Below, piece by piece: positions 1 to 10,189 of a stretch of 64,000 nucleotides of DNA. How positions within the stretch are numbered: position 1 is the first letter of the stretch; each line of letters opens with the position of its first letter. A model generated the notes under the pieces. That model saw only the letters and a program-made list of their open reading frames with translations. It was not told the origin of the DNA and searched no databases. Location of the stretch: assembly GCA_001599355.1 (NCBI GenBank), contig BCGQ01000002.1, forward strand, positions 509,554 to 573,553, in the 5' to 3' direction. Position numbers and translations under genes: made by a program. The DNA is from Nakazawaea peltata (Eukaryota > Ascomycota > Pichiomycetes > Alaninales > Pachysolenaceae).

Positions 1-3000
1 GTGGTGGCTATTTTTGTAGAGTAGTGGCGATCGCCAGCGATTGCTCGTTTGGTCCCGAACCATAACGTGAAAATTCTATCTTTCTCTCTTTCTAACAGCA
101 AAAATCCATCTTCATAGACCTTTGGCTGAATTGTATGGGTGGGTTGCATTTGATCGAATCCACTTGCATTATTTAATAAGTCCAAGGCCGCTATTGAGCC
201 TGAGAAAATATATGCTTCATGAATTGGGATGGTAAGGTAATGACGATAACCGGCAGTCTTTTTGATACGCCCAGATGTAGACCGTCTATAGATTTCAAAG
301 AGAACAATATTATTTGGAGTGAGGATGACTGCATACCTGATGAATTTACTATGCTTCCGGGGTTTCACATAGAGAAGCCCACTCATTAAAATAGTCCTCG
401 ATAGTGAAATATCACTGATGTTGTAAATTTTTTGAATTTGACGTGTAGAAATAGAGCTTTGATTATTTGAGCCACGGGCTTGATTCTCAAACAAACTTAA
501 ATCTATATCGGCAGTTTCTTTAAACAGCCTAAACTCCTCGCGATCTTTAAGCTTTCTTATTTTCCAGTATCTCGACAATAACCCAATACGTAACACCCAT
601 TCATCCCTTACTTCCTTAGTTGGAGCCATCAAACGTATGAGTACTCCTCCAGAAAGGACAATATCAAAACAGTTATTCTGCCGCTTCTCTAAATCCGAAG
701 TGTTGGCCACAGCTCCTGTCCAAATAAGATGAATGGCCCTCTCTAAGATCTTCGAAACTTTACCTAGGTCCGAGGGCCTTACATCTTCAATATCACATAG
801 ATCTAATACACCTTTGGACGAGGTGACTTGGAAAAATCGACGTTCCGATTCGTATAAACCGCCCAAATCATGTTTCTTGAACTTTTCTGGATCATAATTA
901 GGAGTTAACCAGTCAAAATGACATCCATCGTATCCGATTGGTTTGTTTTCAAAGAACAGAGGAATTTGGTTAGCCACTGATCTCAAGAGTTTGATATTCT
1001 TGACAGACCCGTCCAATGAAACCACTCCTAACTGAGGTACTGGAGGAAGGCCATCGCTTGCTTTACAGAACATCAAGTAGCTATCATGGGTTGAATAATA
1101 CTCAAACTTGAAGATCTTTCTCCCAAGAATCAGAGATGTATCATTTCCAGCATGGTCAGTAAGTCTTGCCAAAAACCCTTCCACTGGGAGAGGTTCAGAA
1201 ATTTCATTCCCTGTTATCAAGTTCACCTGTCGTGGGTAGGATACTGGAATGACCAAATGTATGGAGTATATGCTGGTGAGACTCAAAAGAGTAGAGAGAT
1301 TCAAGTCGGTATGAAGAGGGAACCAATCTAATCGATTTGATTCTCTCAAACAAATTTCTAAGCGAGACTTGAGCTCTTTGAAAGCTCTAAGCTTATCCAG
1401 GAGGGCCCATGACAGCTCAAGTTTCTTTTCTATCAGGTCTACAAGGTATTTTACAGCTTGAACTTTCTCCATGGAATACCCATCCTGGTTGAAATCTAAT
1501 CTTACCAGAGGTGCCAATTCTTCGTTATCATCTTCCTCTTCAATTGCATCCCATGGGACATTGATTGTGAGATCTAAATTGAGACAAGGAATGTTCAAAG
1601 GAATCGTCTTCTGTACGCGATGCACAAATATGTCTCTCAAAAAAGTGTACCAAGCAATTGAAGAGGAGGGCGTGTGAAGCTTAAGAATATAATAAACCCT
1701 TCTGTGATCCTCAGTCTCTATACTGAGGGAGATTGTTTTGTCTAAGTTGCTATAAAAGTTCACATATGAGGTTTTGATACTAATTTCCGTATCGATACCA
1801 TGCGGCTTGAATTCTTTTGTTTGATCAATGTTCCTGCGATCTTCAAACTGCAAATAAATAGGATTTTCGGGGTCAGAGTTCGAACGAGCTACAACAATAT
1901 GTTCCTTCCATCTTTGAGTGATCCTGGTATCTATCGCTTCATTGTCTGTTAGAATTTTAGGGCCAGTTTTCTTTACAGGTTCCTTTACGAGTACCAACAT
2001 TTTTTCGATTCTCAAGATCTCCCCTACTTTGAACTTCTTCAAGATCTTCTCCATCCTGATTCTGTTTTCTATTTCGTTTAACTCATATTTTAAAAAATGT
2101 TTAGAGTGACTGAACTCTGTCTTGAGAAGCTTTATAGCCTTGAAGTGCTGATCTTTCTCAGGAATCAGACATGAGACCGCCTCTCCTTGGAAAACAGGTT
2201 GGGGAACTACTTTTTTTATAGTATTCAGTCGCTTCTTTCGTACGCTATTGCCAGTTTCTTGGCGTTCAGGAACGGGAAATTCAAATTTAAGAGCGGTATT
2301 GACTACATGATCCTCTTCGGTATTATTCTCGCTTTCTTTTTCATGAACTGAGGATTGGGCATCCATATATGAAGAAGACGATATTGAAGATGAGGATTCA
2401 ATGCTACTGGACGAAGATCTTACTAGAGATATCTCATGACCATGACCAAGAAATGGACTCTTTTGAGAATAATACTTTGATCTTTCCTGTTGTCCCCTGT
2501 ATATCTGGTCGTAAACTAACAGTACTTTCTGATCTACATCACTTAAGGACTCCTGCCTAACCATATGAACAGAGCTCTTAGATGAATCTATACTAGGCAG
2601 CTCTTCCGGTTCATGAGACTCAACTGTAGACCATTGCAGTCTAAAATGCCGTTGACTTTGTCTGGACTTCATAGATAATATCGATTTTGCGTCGTTCATC
2701 ATTGTATCATCATCCACCTCCTCTTCCTCCTCGTCTTCATCACCCTCTTCTTGTTCCATCTCTCGTCTACTACTGAAAAAAACATCTGACAGCTCTTTAA
2801 TAGAGGCGTTGACATTTCCAAACCTATCCAAGAAGTTCCTGCGATGAGAAATCTTCAGCACAAATGGTTTCCTCGTGACTATCCAACTATTTGGAATACC
2901 CCCTAGAAGAATCGTAGTACAACTCAGAGCTATGTTCTTTGGCTCATCGTACCGAAGTTTAAATGCAGCAAAGGACCGTCTGGGGATCTGGAATTGCTTT

Positions 3001-3170
3001 CTTTGAAGCTTCCCGCCCGCGGATCGCGACTCATCTGAGGTTGTCATCGACCACACCCTGTCTGGAATGTTATCCACCAAAGCATCGTAGATGTCAAATC
3101 CTTTTCCATAAGCGCTGAGCTGCGATGGGCGGAGATTGCGCCAAGGTCCCGAGGCAGAGCTCAACGTCAT
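1..3170 (-). CDS. SPO71: SPO71-like sporulation PH-domain protein (3' end outside window)
   Basis: A single open frame runs from the ATG at 3168-3170 to the left window edge without a stop (about 1,056 codons), so the C-terminus is missing. The N-terminus (MTLSSASGPWRNL) leads into a compact domain, then an acidic run (about residues 138-152) and a Ser-rich linker. Near the window edge is a PH-like block that I recognise from Spo71: GLLYVKPRKHSKFIRYAV, then HYLTIPIHEAYIFSG. In S. cerevisiae, Spo71 is a roughly 1,250-residue meiosis-specific protein with two PH domains. It acts at the prospore membrane and recruits Vps13 during spore formation. The assignment rests on the PH block and overall size, recalled rather than searched. 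The gene is divergent from DPB4, with only 167 bp between start codons. CTG codons inside should be read as Ala. Confidence 0.72.
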   Translation of the reverse strand, partial: MTLSSASGPWRNLRPSQLSAYGKGFDIYDALVDNIPDRVWSMTTSDESRSAGGKLQRKQFQIPRRSFAAFKLRYDEPKNIALSCTTILLGGIPNSWIVTRKPFVLKISHRRNFLDRFGNVNASIKELSDVFFSSRREMEQEEGDEDEEEEEVDDDTMMNDAKSILSMKSRQSQRHFRLQWSTVESHEPEELPSIDSSKSSVHMVRQESLSDVDQKVLLVYDQIYRGQQERSKYYSQKSPFLGHGHEISLVRSSSSSIESSSSISSSSYMDAQSSVHEKESENNTEEDHVVNTALKFEFPVPERQETGNSVRKKRLNTIKKVVPQPVFQGEAVSCLIPEKDQHFKAIKLLKTEFSHSKHFLKYELNEIENRIRMEKILKKFKVGEILRIEKMLVLVKEPVKKTGPKILTDNEAIDTRITQRWKEHIVVARSNSDPENPIYLQFEDRRNIDQTKEFKPHGIDTEISIKTSYVNFYSNLDKTISLSIETEDHRRVYYILKLHTPSSSIAWYTFLRDIFVHRVQKTIPLNIPCLNLDLTINVPWDAIEEEDDNEELAPLVRLDFNQDGYSMEKVQAVKYLVDLIEKKLELSWALLDKLRAFKELKSRLEICLRESNRLDWFPLHTDLNLSTLLSLTSIYSIHLVIPVSYPRQVNLITGNEISEPLPVEGFLARLTDHAGNDTSLILGRKIFKFEYYSTHDSYLMFCKASDGLPPVPQLGVVSLDGSVKNIKLLRSVANQIPLFFENKPIGYDGCHFDWLTPNYDPEKFKKHDLGGLYESERRFFQVTSSKGVLDLCDIEDVRPSDLGKVSKILERAIHLIWTGAVANTSDLEKRQNNCFDIVLSGGVLIRLMAPTKEVRDEWVLRIGLLSRYWKIRKLKDREEFRLFKETADIDLSLFENQARGSNNQSSISTRQIQKIYNISDISLSRTILMSGLLYVKPRKHSKFIRYAVILTPNNIVLFEIYRRSTSGRIKKTAGYRHYLTIPIHEAYIFSGSIAALDLLNNASGFDQMQPTHTIQPKVYEDGFLLLEREKDRIFTLWFGTKRAIAGDRHYSTKIAT

Positions 3171-3256
3171 AGCAAATTACGAAAGTACTTTATCTTATCG
3201 AGCAAATTACAAATTAATTTAAGCGAAATTTCATTCAATAGCAGTTTATGAATAAT

Positions 3257-3262
3257 ACGCGT
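3257..3262. promoter_or_regulatory. MCB (MluI cell-cycle box) upstream of DPB4
   Basis: A perfect ACGCGT, extended by TCGCGA, lies 76 bp upstream of the DPB4 start. MBF binds ACGCGT in promoters of S-phase replication genes in yeasts, which fits a DNA polymerase epsilon subunit. The site also lies upstream of the divergent SPO71. Function is inferred from motif and position only. Confidence 0.5.
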
Positions 3263-3337
3263 CGCGACAGATTCAACTGAAAGGAGGATTGAAAGAAGAA
3301 GATTCAGGACGACCAAACGGAGCTAAAACCCTCGAAA

Positions 3338-4111
3338 ATGCCACCTAAAGCACTGAACTCCAACAATGGAGGAGATCTGAAGACTAGTTCCGCTAAAGAC
3401 AATGATGTTGTGTCGATTGACGTAAGTCTGAGTATTGGTTTTCACCGCTACTAAGCTTCTATACTAACTATGATTCAGGATATTTTGTTCCCTAAAGCTA
3501 CTGTCACAAGAATTGCCAAGTCGATTCTTGAGACTGAAGATCTGGATAAGGGACAGTTCATTTTGGCAAAAGACTCATTGACAGCTATACAAAGAAGCAG
3601 TGTCGTATTTATTAGCCACTTGTTCCACCATGCTCTCCTGAATAGCAAAGAGGAGGGACGTAAGACGACCAACGTTCAAGATGTGATGAAGGCATTACAG
3701 GATAATGGGTTCGGGTCATATATTCCGGTGCTAGAAGAGGAGCTTTCTAAGTTCTCCGAGCGTGAGAGTCTGAAGAAGCTGCTGAAGAGATCTGACGATG
3801 CTGATGATACTGTCGGAGAGACAGAAGAAGGAAACAAGAGATCGAAGACCAATGATGGGAAGAGGGCCAAGTCTAAAGGTGATGAAGAGGATGGGGAGGG
3901 AGAGGAAGAAGAAGATGAGGATGAAGATGAGGAAGTAGAGGAAGATGTAGAAGACGAAGACGAAGATGAAGATGATGACGAAGAAACTCCGTTGAAGCCA
4001 TCACAACTTTTATCGCAAGAACAAAAGCAACTTGAAGACGATGCCTCAGGATCTGAAAAAGATAACGTAGCTGAAGACGAAGATGAAGATGAAGATGAAG
4101 ATGAAGAGTAG
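3338..4111 (+). CDS. DPB4: DPB4, histone-fold subunit of DNA polymerase epsilon (one intron)
   Basis: The coding sequence is exon 1 3338-3421 (84 nt), intron 3422-3478 and exon 2 3479-4111, giving about 238 residues. Splicing gives MPPKALNS... then SIDDILFPKATVTRIAK, matching the Dpb4 pattern of a short MPPK lead followed by a D-LFPK-T histone-fold helix 1. The fold continues through FISHLFHHALLNSKEEGRKT and ends near residue 120. The tail is extremely acidic (Glu/Asp runs, about residues 155-238), as in other Dpb4/CHRAC-type subunits. Dpb4 pairs with Dpb3 in the polymerase epsilon holoenzyme and with Dls1 in the ISW2/CHRAC remodeller, where it binds histones and DNA. A start at the internal ATG at 3470 would lie inside the intron and lose the conserved N-terminus, so I reject it. 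An MCB site sits 76 bp upstream. Confidence 0.9.
3422..3478 (+). other. DPB4 intron (57 nt)
   Basis: Donor GTAAGT at 3422, branch site TACTAAC at 3462-3468 and acceptor TTCAG ending at 3478. It sits in phase 0 after codon 28, and splicing joins a conserved family N-terminus. Confidence 0.9.
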
Positions 4112-4139
4112 ATGAAGAGTAGATGTATTCACTATATAA

Positions 4140-4898
4140 TTAGTCATCCCCCAGCAAACAATGCTGGTAGATCGGGAAACCACAAAACTCCCCTCCGATC
4201 AGATAAATCACCAATAAAACACATAATATCATAATAACCGTAAATTTGACGTTACTCCACCACATACGTCTCTTAATAGCAATTGTACGTCTACGGAATG
4301 AATGTGATGCATTATTCAACTTGTCAGTCTTGTTGACAAGAAGATGTATTCTTTCACCTCTTTGTAAAACTCGCTCTATGTTATCGTTCATCAAGGTTCG
4401 CACCTGATCGACCTCATTATTCAGTTGAACTATTGAACCATATTGTTGAGAATCTGAGAAATCGTCGAGAATTCGAGCCAGTCTCGTCTCAAACTGGGTC
4501 TCATCCTTCTTATATTCGGTTAAGAGCTCATTTAAAACACCATACGCCACAGAGGAAGGTGTATTGATAGCTGTGATCGTTACAGCAACAAGATTCTCAC
4601 CAGGGACTGTATGGACTGTATCGTTAGCATAAAATACCCTAAGCTTATCTCCTGTTCTTGGTATGACACTTGACCCGAACAAGTCTTGGTCGCCAACGCG
4701 ACGTTGATCCTCTAATAACCCAAGAACATCATCAAACGTACTACGCCAGTCAGATATATTGTAATTGATAGCCTGTTCTTTCTCATGAGTGAAGATGATC
4801 TCTCCATTCCTCACGACTCCTGTGTAAATAACTACACAATGTTAGTATTAGCATCACGGGAGTTGATAGATCTACTTACAGAACGTTCCTGAGTTCAT
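4140..4898 (-). CDS. NYV1: Longin-domain R-SNARE, NYV1/VAMP7-like (one intron)
   Basis: Exon 1 is 4880-4898 (19 nt), the intron is 4832-4879 and exon 2 is 4140-4831, giving about 236 residues. The spliced N-terminus MNSGTFFIYTGVVRNGEIIF is the first beta strands of a longin domain. The SNARE motif (about residues 142-195) has the R-SNARE zero-layer arginine in NIERVLQRGERI and ends LVNKTDKL, as in VAMP7/Nyv1. A basic juxtamembrane stretch (RRRTIAIKRR) is followed by one hydrophobic anchor and a short luminal tail. The protein should act as the v-SNARE for fusion at the vacuole or late endosome. Ykt6 is excluded by the transmembrane anchor, and Snc1/2 by the longin domain. Sec22 is less likely from the SNARE sequence. 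The name NYV1 is inferred by type. Confidence 0.75.
4832..4879 (-). other. Intron of the longin SNARE gene (48 nt)
   Basis: On the minus strand: GTAAGT donor, TACTAAC branch site, and acceptor TGTGTAG about ten bases further on. It interrupts codon 7 after its first base. At 48 nt it is near the lower size limit for yeast introns. Confidence 0.88.
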
Positions 4899-5456
4899 GT
4901 TGGGTTAAAGTTAACAAGTTAAAGTTAAAACCTGAGTTAATGCTGGGACCTGAGTAATATCGTTGCCTGTGCCCCTGTGCCTCCTTTCTAAATACTTTTT
5001 CACTATCGCGTCTATAGCAACCTTCTTTGTTTCTCTTTTCCTTTCCCTTCTCCTTTCCCTTTATCTTTCTCTTTACCTTCCTTTCTTCTTTTTCCTACCA
5101 CCCCTTAAACGAAAATAACGAGATGACTTACAATACGAGACCCAACCGCTCGAATTAATTTCTAATTGAGCTTTTATAATTGAACTGCTAATCAACTTCT
5201 GCCCAACTTCTACACACACATTAATTTTTTATATACATTTATTAGTTTATAATAAAAGGAGGTGTTAAAATAAAACATTAAAAAAGCAGCAAATAACAGA
5301 GATCACAACTAGCACGGACCGGCAGTCGACCCCACTATGTAGAATCACGTAGACCCCCACAGAATTGATCACTAGATTAAAAGGAGAGACAATTCCAACT
5401 CCTCAAATTAATGCTAATAAAAAAAAAAAAGGTAAAAAACAGCTTCACTTCACAGC
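4899..5456. other. Intergenic region between SNARE promoter and PAB1 3' end
   Basis: About 560 bp with no gene. The plus strand carries a long pyrimidine tract (about 5020-5100) rich in CTTTCC units. Near the PAB1 stop codon, an A12 run (5420-5431) and T/A-rich DNA probably belong to PAB1 3' processing. Directly upstream of the SNARE start is a short repeated GTTAAAGTTAA (4904-4927). Confidence 0.5.
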
Positions 5457-7337
5457 TTATTTCTCAGCCTTGTATTGCTCGTAAGCAGATAAAGCATCGT
5501 TGAAGTGAGATTCGAACAACTTGTCGTCACTCAACAAGGACAAAATCTCCTCGTTGTCCAAGTCCAACATCATACCGGTGATCTTACCGGCAGCCTCTGG
5601 GTCGGTGGCCTTACCAGTGGCGACGATCTTTGGGTACAATTCCTCACCCAACATTCTCTTTTGTTGTTCTGGAGGGAATTGAGGCAAGATGGAGGCCAAG
5701 GAAGCACCTTCCTCTGGCTTGGTTTGTTGCTTTCTTTGACCGTTGTTTCTTTGGCCATTGTTGTAGTAACGTTGTTGTTGTTGTGGGACACCGTTGAAGA
5801 CTGGTGGCATACCGTAGACTGGCATTGGTTGGCCGTTTGGACCTCTTTGGAATTGACCTTGAGGAATTGGCATTTGACCTGGTCTTGGAATGTTTTGTTG
5901 CATCATCATTTGAGGGTTTGGAGCACCGAATGGAGCACCGGCTCTGGCGTTAGGTGGCAAGAAGCCTGGTTGTTGGTTTTGGCCGTAGAACATTGGGTTG
6001 ATGAATTGACCTGGGATACCTTGAGCAGCAGCTTGTTGCATTCTCATTTGGTTTCTGGCTTGGATTTGTTGCTCCAATTGTTGACGTCTGACATCCTTTC
6101 TTTGGGCCAAGGCAACGTACAATGGCTTACCGGCGATCATTCTTTGGTTCATCTCGTTGGTGGCCTTGGTGGCTTCCTCTGGGGTGGAGAAACAAACGAA
6201 ACCGAATCCCTTGGACTTACCAGCCTCGTCGAGGGCAACCTTGACGGAGGTGATGGTGCCGAATGGCTCGAACTCGGTCTTCAAAGTCTCTTCATCGACA
6301 GAGTCGTCCAAGTTCTTGACGAACAAGTTGACACCTTGGTACTTGGACAACTTCTCCAAACGAAGAGCCTCGTATTGCTTTCTCAATTCCAGCAATCTTT
6401 CACCCTTCTTTTGGGCACGTCCGACGTAAAGAGCCTTACCGTTGAAGTCCTTACCGTTCAATTCCTCGACGGCCTTGGCGGCATCTTCGTGGTTCTCAAA
6501 GTTGACGAAACCGAATCCCTTAGACTTACCGTCGGCATCCTTCTCGACAACGACAGAGGTGGTCTTACCGACACCTTCGAAGATCTCCTTCAATTTCTCG
6601 TCGGTGATGTCCTCGGCGATGTCCTTAACGTAAACGTTAGTGAACTTAGCCTTCAGTTCACCAACCTTTTGCTCACGTTCTCTTCTAGAGACGTGAGGAC
6701 CGACGTAAACCTCCAAATCGTTCAACAACATACCGTTGACGTTCTCAATAGCGGCAGAAGCAGCCTCCAGAGACTCGTAGTGGACGAAACCGAAACCCTT
6801 GGAGTTACCCATCTCATCGGTGGCGACCTTACAAGACAAGATCTTACCAAAGGCGGAGAAAGTGTCGTGCAAAGTCTTGTTGTCGATAGCTGGGTGCAAG
6901 TTCTTGATGAAAATGTTACCAGCACCGTTCTTTCTCAAGGATGGGTCACGTTGAGACCACATGATTCTGCAGGCTCTACCCTTGATTGGGGTGTAGTTGA
7001 GCTCATCCATGGCACGTTCACCGTCTTTCAGGTCTTGGAAGTTAACGTAGGCGTAACCCAAAGAACGCTTGGTGACGGCATCACGACAAACACGGATGGA
7101 GGAGACTTGTCCAATTGGAGAGAAGGCCTCGAACAAGTCGGATTCAGTGACATTAGTGTCCAATTCACCAACGTACAAGGAAGCAGAGTTTTCGACAACC
7201 TTGGCTTCGGAAGCAGTGGAGGAAGCTGGAGTGGATTCCTCAGCAGCTGGGGAAGCTTCCTTCAGAGACTCCGAGGAGATGGTCAAGTTGTCAAGCTTTT
7301 CTTGAACTTCGTTGACTGGTTCTTGAGCAGAGGACAT
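5457..7337 (-). CDS. PAB1: PAB1, poly(A)-binding protein
   Basis: 626 residues from the ATG at 7335-7337, which sits in a strong context (ACAAAAATGTC). An in-frame TTG 9 nt upstream is not a start. Four RRMs are visible, each with paired RNP motifs: SLYVGELD about residue 54, NIFIKNLH about 142, NVYVKDI about 235 and NLFVKNLD about 338. A Pro/Gln/Met-rich linker follows (about 420-530), then the C-terminal MLLE domain with [19 protein letters not shown]. Pab1 coats mRNA poly(A) tails, binds eIF4G and PAN/termination factors, and controls translation and deadenylation. Length and order match the family (S. cerevisiae 577 aa). Codon use is strongly biased (TTG Leu, GGT, AAG), as expected for a highly expressed gene, and this creates long antisense shadow frames. 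Confidence 0.97.
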   Translation of the reverse strand: MSSAQEPVNEVQEKLDNLTISSESLKEASPAAEESTPASSTASEAKVVENSASLYVGELDTNVTESDLFEAFSPIGQVSSIRVCRDAVTKRSLGYAYVNFQDLKDGERAMDELNYTPIKGRACRIMWSQRDPSLRKNGAGNIFIKNLHPAIDNKTLHDTFSAFGKILSCKVATDEMGNSKGFGFVHYESLEAASAAIENVNGMLLNDLEVYVGPHVSRREREQKVGELKAKFTNVYVKDIAEDITDEKLKEIFEGVGKTTSVVVEKDADGKSKGFGFVNFENHEDAAKAVEELNGKDFNGKALYVGRAQKKGERLLELRKQYEALRLEKLSKYQGVNLFVKNLDDSVDEETLKTEFEPFGTITSVKVALDEAGKSKGFGFVCFSTPEEATKATNEMNQRMIAGKPLYVALAQRKDVRRQQLEQQIQARNQMRMQQAAAQGIPGQFINPMFYGQNQQPGFLPPNARAGAPFGAPNPQMMMQQNIPRPGQMPIPQGQFQRGPNGQPMPVYGMPPVFNGVPQQQQRYYNNGQRNNGQRKQQTKPEEGASLASILPQFPPEQQKRMLGEELYPKIVATGKATDPEAAGKITGMMLDLDNEEILSLLSDDKLFESHFNDALSAYEQYKAEK

Positions 7338-8356
7338 TTTTGTCAATGAGGATTTTTTTTTTTAAAAATTTTCTTCTTCTTTTATAACCAAAAGAGTTTT
7401 TTTTTGTTTTTTTATGTTCCAGATGGATAACCGCCGATGATGATAACGATTACTCGTGAACCTGAAAGATTATATCGATGATATGTGAAACCAAAAGATA
7501 AAGTATCCAATGAAGATATATATCAGCGCTTAATTTTTAAATTTTTTTTAAATTTTTTTTGATTTTTCGCATCGTGAAAATTTTTCCTCAACATCTTCGG
7601 ATGGGAAATTTTGTTCTGTGTGGGACGCGAGGTAGTGTAATGGGGGCGAAAAGGAGGAATAGGGTTAAAGTAGGGTAAGGAGAGCAGAGGCAGATGGCGC
7701 AGGATAGAGAGGAGCGCAGGGGGCAAGGATAGGGCAAGGATAGGGGGCACGGGTAGAGGGAAGTGCAGAGTTAGCGGTGAAAGGGAGAACAGATCACATG
7801 TCAATGTTGGGTGAAGGGGAGGGGAAGAATGGAGGAGTAAGGGAGGAGAGATTGGGGACAGAGATTGGGACTAGACATTAGGAACAGATTGACAAATTAG
7901 GGGGTACTGAGAGACAGAGAGAAAGTTATTAAAAATTTATTAAGGAAAAAGCTTAAGAAAATTAAAATCCACCCACACGCAATTCTCAATTAAAAGGGGT
8001 TAATTATAGAGGGAAAGAGTGGGTAGGGGAGGAGCAGGAGCGCTACACTTAACAATCATTCAAAAAATTATCATTCAACTTAATCAGACGTGTGAATTGA
8101 GCGAATCCTAATAATACCCACTTCACCGCTATCACCACTAATTCATTTCTAGCGCGCTTCTTGCTCGGTCCTAGCTCACCTAGCCCCCTAACACCTAGCC
8201 CCTAGCCCCTAGCCCCTACACCACCCTACACCACTTCTCTAATAGTATAATTCATTTAATTATCATATACCTAATTAAAATAACCCCCGCATACCTCTAT
8301 AACTATGGTAGGGAAAAATATGCCGATTATTGATGCAATAAATATTAAGATCGTCC
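7338..8356. other. PAB1 promoter / RLI1 3' region
   Basis: About 1 kb without a gene. Near PAB1 are T/A tracts with AAAATTTT (RRPE-like) motifs (7363-7372 and 7530-7582) and a TATATAT at 7512-7518. From 7620 to 8050 the plus strand is purine-rich, so pyrimidine-rich in the PAB1 sense. It includes GGGTAA at 7673-7678 and a duplicated AGGGCAAGGAT near 7730. Close to the RLI1 end are three TAGCCCC units (8196-8216). Confidence 0.5.
7353..7413 (-). promoter_or_regulatory. Oligo(A) tracts in the PAB1 leader
   Basis: Read in the PAB1 sense direction, there is an A7-C-A9 tract (7397-7413) and an A11 tract (7353-7363) just before the start codon. A TATAAAA lies between them (7380-7386). In S. cerevisiae and animals an A-rich PAB1 leader lets the protein repress its own translation. 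The same control is plausible here. Only the A11 tract is certain to lie in the mRNA if the TATA at 7380 is used. Confidence 0.45.
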
Positions 8357-10177
8357 TTATAAGTTGTTGTTCTCCAAGAAAAAGTAGTTTCCAGACAACT
8401 TTTGTTCCTTATCCATTTGAGAATCCAACTTGTTGATTCTTGGTCTGAACGAGTTTGGATCTCTTCTGAATGTGACATTCAAGTTCTTCAAGAATCTGTT
8501 ACAACCAGTCAATAAACTCTCTGGGGTTCTAGCAGTGGCATCCTTGGATGGTTCACCTTCGAACACGATAACCTTGTCGGCCAAGTAGGTGGCCATGATG
8601 AAATCGTGCTCGACGATGAAGGCGGTCTTCTTGGCATGGATGATGAATCTTCTGATAACCTTAGAACAGACAATACGTTGTTCAGAATCCAAGTAAGCAG
8701 ATGGTTCATCGATAAGGTAGATATCAGCTTGGGCACCCAAAGCCATCACGATGGCAACTCTTTGCAATTCACCACCAGACAAATGTTGAACTTCTTGATC
8801 GATGATGTCCTCGATTCTTAATGGTTTGATAACATCGGTGTTGAATTGAGGGTGGAAGAAAGCAGCTTTTATTCTCTTGATGAACAATTGTCTGACAGTT
8901 CCTGTGAACTTTGGAGCAATCTTTTGTGGTTTCATCGATACGTTCAATTTAGGAGCCTTAGTTCCTTCATCTGGCTCTAAAGCACCGGCTAACAATCTAC
9001 AGAAGGTGGTCTTACCGGTACCGTTCTCACCCATCATGACTAAGATTTCAGAATCGTTGAATTCTCCCGGTTCAACGGTCAATTTGAAATCACCTTGAGT
9101 CTTGGTCATCTTCTCATAAACGAAAGCTCTGGATTGGTCGATGACCAAGTTATCAGAGGCATCACTCAACTTGAATTGTAAAGATTCGGTTCTGAATCTC
9201 AAGTTCTCAGTTGGAATATGACCATCAAGGAAAATATTAATACCTTCTCTAACAGAAGAAGGCATGGTAACGACACCGTAAACGGATGGAGTACCATATA
9301 AAATACAGACGAAATCGGACAAATAATCCAAGACAGATAAATCGTGCTCAACGACAATGACGTAAACGGATGGGCCCAACAAAGATCTGATCATAACGGC
9401 AGCGTTCAAACGTTGCTTAACATCCAAATAAGAAGATGGCTCATCAAACATATACACATTAGCATCTTGAACACAAGTCATACCAATGGCAAATCTTTGT
9501 AATTCACCACCAGATAATTTGGCAACTTCTCTCTTCCAAATTCCCTTCAATTCCAAAATATTGACAATCTGTTTAGCAGCGTCCTTTCTCTCCAATTTTT
9601 GATGCAACAACTCTCCAACCTTGTTAATTGGGCCCTTGATGGCTCTTGGGATGTTGTCAACGTACTGAGGCTTAATGATGGCCTTGATATCATCTTCCAA
9701 TACTTTGGTCAAATAGTTTTGTAATTCGGAACCTCTGAAATGTTTCAAGATGTCTTCCCATTCAGGAGGATCGTCATATCTACCCAAGTTTGGCTTTTGC
9801 TTACCGGCCAAAATCTTCAAAGCGGTGGACTTACCAATACCGTTGGTACCGACCAAACCTAAAACTTGACCTGGTCTAGGAGTTGGCAATCTATGCAACT
9901 TGAAAGAGTTGGCAGAATATCTATGAGTGACTTGACTTTCCAAGTTGGTTGGCAAGTTGATGATCTGAATGGCGTCGAATGGACATTTCTTCACACAGAT
10001 ACCACAACCAATACATAAAATCTCCGAGATGAAGGCGATCTTATCGGTCGGCAGTACCTCGATACAAAGCTTACCGGTTTTATTCACAGGGCACCCTTTT
10101 CTACATTCTTGACGACATCTCTTTGGCTTACACTTGTCAGTGGAGACAATCGCAATACGGGAATTCTTCTCACTCAT
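8357..10177 (-). CDS. RLI1: RLI1 (ABCE1), Fe-S ABC ATPase for ribosome recycling
   Basis: 606 residues from the ATG at 10175-10177, with an in-frame GTG just upstream ignored. The N-terminal Fe-S domain has all eight cysteines in the standard places: C16, C21, C25, C29 and C38, C55/C58/C61/C65 around [13 protein letters not shown]. Two ABC ATPase domains follow. The first has Walker [10 protein letters not shown] (about 106-114) and LSGGELQR. The second has GENGTGKTT (about residue 380) and [11 protein letters not shown], each with a DEPS Walker B. Rli1 splits post-termination ribosomes with Dom34/eRF1, and acts in initiation and ribosome export. It is essential and one of the most conserved eukaryotic proteins. 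Length equals the S. cerevisiae protein (608 aa). Upstream AAAATTTT motifs suggest growth-linked control. Confidence 0.98.
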   Translation of the reverse strand: MSEKNSRIAIVSTDKCKPKRCRQECRKGCPVNKTGKLCIEVLPTDKIAFISEILCIGCGICVKKCPFDAIQIINLPTNLESQVTHRYSANSFKLHRLPTPRPGQVLGLVGTNGIGKSTALKILAGKQKPNLGRYDDPPEWEDILKHFRGSELQNYLTKVLEDDIKAIIKPQYVDNIPRAIKGPINKVGELLHQKLERKDAAKQIVNILELKGIWKREVAKLSGGELQRFAIGMTCVQDANVYMFDEPSSYLDVKQRLNAAVMIRSLLGPSVYVIVVEHDLSVLDYLSDFVCILYGTPSVYGVVTMPSSVREGINIFLDGHIPTENLRFRTESLQFKLSDASDNLVIDQSRAFVYEKMTKTQGDFKLTVEPGEFNDSEILVMMGENGTGKTTFCRLLAGALEPDEGTKAPKLNVSMKPQKIAPKFTGTVRQLFIKRIKAAFFHPQFNTDVIKPLRIEDIIDQEVQHLSGGELQRVAIVMALGAQADIYLIDEPSAYLDSEQRIVCSKVIRRFIIHAKKTAFIVEHDFIMATYLADKVIVFEGEPSKDATARTPESLLTGCNRFLKNLNVTFRRDPNSFRPRINKLDSQMDKEQKLSGNYFFLENNNL

Positions 10178-10183
10178 CGTTTC

Positions 10184-10189
10184 CACGTG
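10184..10189. promoter_or_regulatory. CACGTG E-box just upstream of RLI1
   Basis: A perfect CACGTG lies 7 bp before the RLI1 ATG, probably within or at the edge of the leader. Another CACGTG lies at 10782-10787. Cbf1/Pho4-type bHLH proteins bind this palindrome. The position so close to the start makes a promoter role uncertain. Confidence 0.3.

Noticed and set aside
3470-3478. ATG at 3470 as DPB4 start
   Set aside because: It lies between the branch site and the acceptor of a well-formed intron. The spliced N-terminus matches Dpb4.
5505-7349. 614-codon open frame antisense to PAB1
   Set aside because: It mirrors PAB1, whose extreme codon bias removes antisense stops. Its Leu/Val/Trp-rich translation matches no family and the PAB1 frame is certain.
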